From Cladosporium sp. IMV 00045 (lineage: Eukaryota; Ascomycota; Dothideomycetes; Cladosporiales; Cladosporiaceae), in NCBI GenBank assembly GCA_001931905.2, contig MSJI02000859.1, positions 1 to 20,289 on the forward strand: a stretch of 20,289 bases of DNA. The letters run 5' to 3'. The notes beneath the pieces are model-generated. The model did no database searches and had not been told where the DNA came from. It saw only the letters and a program-made list of their open reading frames with translations. This document shows, in pieces, positions 18,238 to 20,289 of the stretch (positions are counted from its first letter, which is position 1; each line of letters opens with the position of its first letter). A program made the position numbers and the translations under genes.

Positions 18238-18259
18238 TGTACAGTATATGTACTGTACA
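18238..18259. repeat. Perfect 9-bp inverted repeat (hairpin or operator-like)
   Basis: TGTACAGTA, a 4-nt loop TATG, then TACTGTACA. It lies between the MpaB-like gene start (18057) and the end of the copia fragment (18315), about 180 bp upstream of the oxygenase ATG. It could be a dimeric regulator site or simply palindromic sequence. Confidence 0.6.
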
Positions 18260-18314
18260 TGCTCACCCTGTCTTTGACACCTCTTCTCTTTAGCTTTGCA
18301 ATTTGGTAGATAGC

Positions 18315-19087
18315 CTAGTACTTTGTGAAAAACATCCTACTTGAGCCCGTGTCAATACCGGTCACTATGTGTTGTAGACATTGGAGTCCTTGCTCTGATA
18401 GGTGACCCATACGCTCGTGCCACAGACGCATCTTCGGATCAGCGACCGAGTATGCTGCTCCTTAGAAGTCGCTTCTAGGCGTTGCCTTCCACATGTCCAA
18501 GGTCAAGAGGTTCTCGACAATAGTTGCGGAGAACTTCTGTTCTCCTTGGGTGAAGGCCAACCCGTTGTGCAGCTTCTCGAGCTTGTCGATGTAAGGCCAC
18601 AAGCTGTTCAAGGAAAGTAGATTGACTCCGGCTTGGGGCGAGTATTGAACGTTCGGAACCTCAAGCCAGTGTGGACCGTCGTTGGATCTGCAGAGTATTC
18701 TGATGGTGCCTATACCTGTGGGCGTCACTTGGACCCTCCGATGCCGTTGGAAACGACTCCTGTGAGAGGCTGAAAGGTGTCGTCTACGAATACGTCTTTG
18801 CGGCTGACGAGGTGTCCGCTAGCGCCGGTGTCCAGAATCCATGCATCCCAGAGATTGACTCCTCGGTGCACTGCCATATACTCGTGGGATTGCGCATTAG
18901 TCTTGAAGAGGCACGACTCATCTTTCGGTACTAGAGACTTGGCCGGAGACATCAATAGTACTGCGGCGTAGCTGGTGTCAGGGGGTCTATTTGCTCTCGA
19001 CCCCATGATTGTCACGCCTGCATCGTTCTCGGCTCGTCGCCGTTTTGGTGAAGCGAGTTGACCCATGCTTGCTAATGGTACGAACAC
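18315..19087 (-). pseudogene. Ty1/copia pol remnant: protease and GAG-pre-integrase
   Basis: Going down the minus strand: a linker, then WILDTGASGHLVSRKDVF, the retropepsin active site (D-T-G) with copia-type context, then GIGGSK. There the frame shifts by one base at about 18725-18728 and continues with TPTGIGTIRILC, then YSPQAGVNLLSLNSL, typical of the copia region between protease and GAG-pre-integrase. A TAA at 18462 interrupts the second frame, after which the same frame resumes with LWHERMGHLSEQGL, the H-x-H start of the GAG-pre-integrase zinc finger, before a stop at 18315. The integrase, reverse transcriptase, gag zinc knuckle and both LTRs are missing. One frameshift and one nonsense codon make it dead. 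It is cut on its 5' side by the GGGTAC repeat at 19090. Confidence 0.8.
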
Positions 19088-19089
19088 TA

Positions 19090-19131
19090 AAGGGTACCCT
19101 GTGCGGGTAGGGATTTTCTTAAAGGGTAGAG
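19090..19131 (+). repeat. GGGTAC-type repeat, copy 1
   Basis: AAAGGGTACCCTGTGCGGGTAGGG followed by ATTTTCTTAAAGGGTA. The ATTTTCTTAAAGGGTAnnG block and a GGGTAC..GGGTAGGG block recur in the other order at 19741-19770. The GGGTA words resemble those inside the 505-bp TIR element at 5758-6262. It directly abuts the 5' break of the copia fragment. Confidence 0.6.
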
Positions 19132-19726
19132 AACTGAACAGGACATTTCCTTAACGAACACTATGACACAACGTCTAGCCGATGAGTAATACTTCAGGCT
19201 AGCCTGATTTCGTGTGCATGAAAGGATGTTTCGTCGAGAATGTCGGATTCGAGCGTCACCCCAAACCCCTAGAACTACCCTGAGTCCATGGTGTAGGGGA
19301 AATTATTCGGCCGAGTGATCCACGACGAAGCGCGGTCGATTGACGCGTGCACTACGAGAGAGCTCCAGCAGTAATAACACGGCATTTGAGGTGCTCTGCA
19401 ATAGCTGGCATTGATACGTTGTCGGATGATGTATGCTGACTGACTTAGCGAACAAGAGGGAAGGGGTTTCGAACATGTGACGACATGCAACACCCCCAAA
19501 CAGGAGTATGCAAGCTAAGAATGCCTCGAGAGCTGGCTTATTAATTCGCTCATCGATGAGAGTATTGTCACTAGTCTATAGAGACCTACCAGATGCGAAC
19601 CTCTTCAACTGCCAAGCTCTACTTTTACGTGAACAAATGGAGTGCTCTCGTGTCCTCTTATCCTTCGATCAATATGCTGAAACAATGTCACGTGACCGCA
19701 TGTGGCACACCCGAACAGCCAAAAGG
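19132..19726. other. Stretch between two GGGTAC repeats, nothing recognised
   Basis: Short frames only. It could be the interior of a repeat-bounded element, because both ends carry related GGGTAC and TTAACGAACA words, but no open reading frame with a known domain is present. Confidence 0.35.
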
Positions 19727-19772
19727 CTTAACGAACAGCGATTTTCTTAAAGGGTACGTACAGGGTAGGGCC
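19727..19772 (+). repeat. GGGTAC-type repeat, copy 2
   Basis: TTAACGAACAGCGATTTTCTTAAAGGGTACGTACAGGGTAGGG, quoted in parts: TTAACGAACAGC, then GATTTTCTTAAAGGGTAC, then GTACAGGGTAGGG. It shares TTAACGAACA with 19153-19162 and the ATTTTCTTAAAGGGTA block with copy 1. Confidence 0.6.
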
Positions 19773-20077
19773 TGTTATTCGGTATGCGTACCATCGCCAA
19801 GCTTGGCCTACAGCGCTACTGGCGCTGCATTCGCGTCGCATGGCGCTTCGGCGGTTTGGTGACGATTGCCTGGACAGCAAAGAGCCGTCGCAGCATTGGC
19901 ATCTATAATCCAGTCCCTTAGAGGGCTTCCCTGGTCAGTGCACATCCCCGCTAGATGCACGCTTCTCACACGCTATCAATTTGACCTTCTCAGGCCTACA
20001 ACACAATTCACGTTCAATTTCACGCCACGAAATTAAAGCATGGTATTATCTAGCCCTTTTATCGAATGCCTGTGTAT
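19773..20077. other. Stretch before the edge fragment, nothing recognised
   Basis: No convincing gene or repeat. It would include the 3' UTR of the minus-strand fragment ending at 20078. Confidence 0.35.
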
Positions 20078-20289
20078 TTAGATATTATCGAAGTAAGCGC
20101 GCTTCCTGATGATTCGACCTGATCTCGACATAGGGTGCTTTGGGGTAGCCTGAGGTTCCGATCCTATCATAGCAACCGTATACTTCTTAGGCTCCTTCTG
20201 TATCTTCCGCTTCTTTCTAGGTCTACTGTTTGACGCCTTAGACTCTGTTTCAAGCCGCTTCTGAGCCGCCTTTGCCTCTCTTTGTTGCT
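20078..20289 (-). CDS. C-terminal tail of an unidentified protein, possibly a transposase (partial)
   Basis: A frame enters from the right edge and runs 69 codons to TAA at 20078, so it has no start here. It is strongly basic: EAKAAQKRLETESKAS, then RPRKKRKIQKEPKK, then MSRSGRIIRKRAYF near the end. Coiled Arg/Lys/Glu tails and a final SRSGR-like string occur at the C-termini of many fungal pogo/DDE-type transposases, and the neighbourhood is full of transposon debris. The RPRKKRK run is also a plausible nuclear localisation signal. The catalytic domain, if any, lies outside the window, so identity stays open. Confidence 0.35.
   Translation of the reverse strand, partial: QQREAKAAQKRLETESKASNSRPRKKRKIQKEPKKYTVAMIGSEPQATPKHPMSRSGRIIRKRAYFDNI

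Overview
The window reads as an accessory, repeat-rich stretch of a filamentous fungal nuclear genome, most likely a basidiomycete (Agaricomycetes-like). Reasons: genes can be joined through short introns (59-97 bp, 55 bp for one alternative) with GT..AG borders and CTRAY-type branch sites; there is a terpene synthase of the basidiomycete sesquiterpene-synthase type; an MpaB/rubber-oxygenase-like protein with a C-terminal membrane anchor; a CMGC/MAPK-type kinase; and Tad1/I-like LINE and copia remnants. No rRNA, tRNA or CRISPR array was recognised. Everything rests on reading the sequence; no database search was run.

Layout. 1-1726 (minus): ORF1 of a non-LTR retrotransposon, overlapping by 23 nt the first 17 codons of its ORF2, which leaves the window on the left. 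1902-2721 (plus): an unrecognised two-exon gene beside the LINE. 3166-4240: a complex minisatellite with about 19 copies of a 20-bp core at two preferred spacings, open in all three plus frames. 4824-5569 (minus): a hypothetical two-exon gene with a poly-Ser tract. 5758-6262: a 505-bp element with 16-bp terminal inverted repeats and subterminal GGGTAAGGGTACC motifs, sitting exactly at the point where an ABCG-type transporter reading frame (minus, 6263-6459) breaks off inside Walker A. 6992-8077 (plus): an intronless MAP-kinase-like protein with a TQY activation lip. 8524-9015 (minus): a MAPEG-like membrane protein. 9640-10551 (minus) and 11065-11730 (plus): two unrecognised ORFs. 11878-13223 (minus): a three-exon sesquiterpene synthase. 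13900-14163 (minus): the RNase H tail of a dead LINE. 14164-16672: no firm gene; a possible membrane-protein fragment, a poly-T run and a 48-bp tandem duplication. 16673-18057 (minus): an ER-anchored MpaB-like oxygenase. 18315-19087 (minus): a decayed copia pol fragment, followed by GGGTAC-rich repeats. 20078-20289 (minus): a basic C-terminal tail, perhaps of a transposase, cut by the right edge.

How the genes may work together. The terpene synthase, the MpaB-like oxygenase and the MAPEG-like protein lie on the same strand within 10 kb. MpaB of mycophenolic acid biosynthesis cuts a farnesyl-derived chain, so a small terpenoid locus broken up by transposon debris is a reasonable but unproven reading. 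The kinase and the dead ABC transporter may be dispersed copies rather than pathway members.
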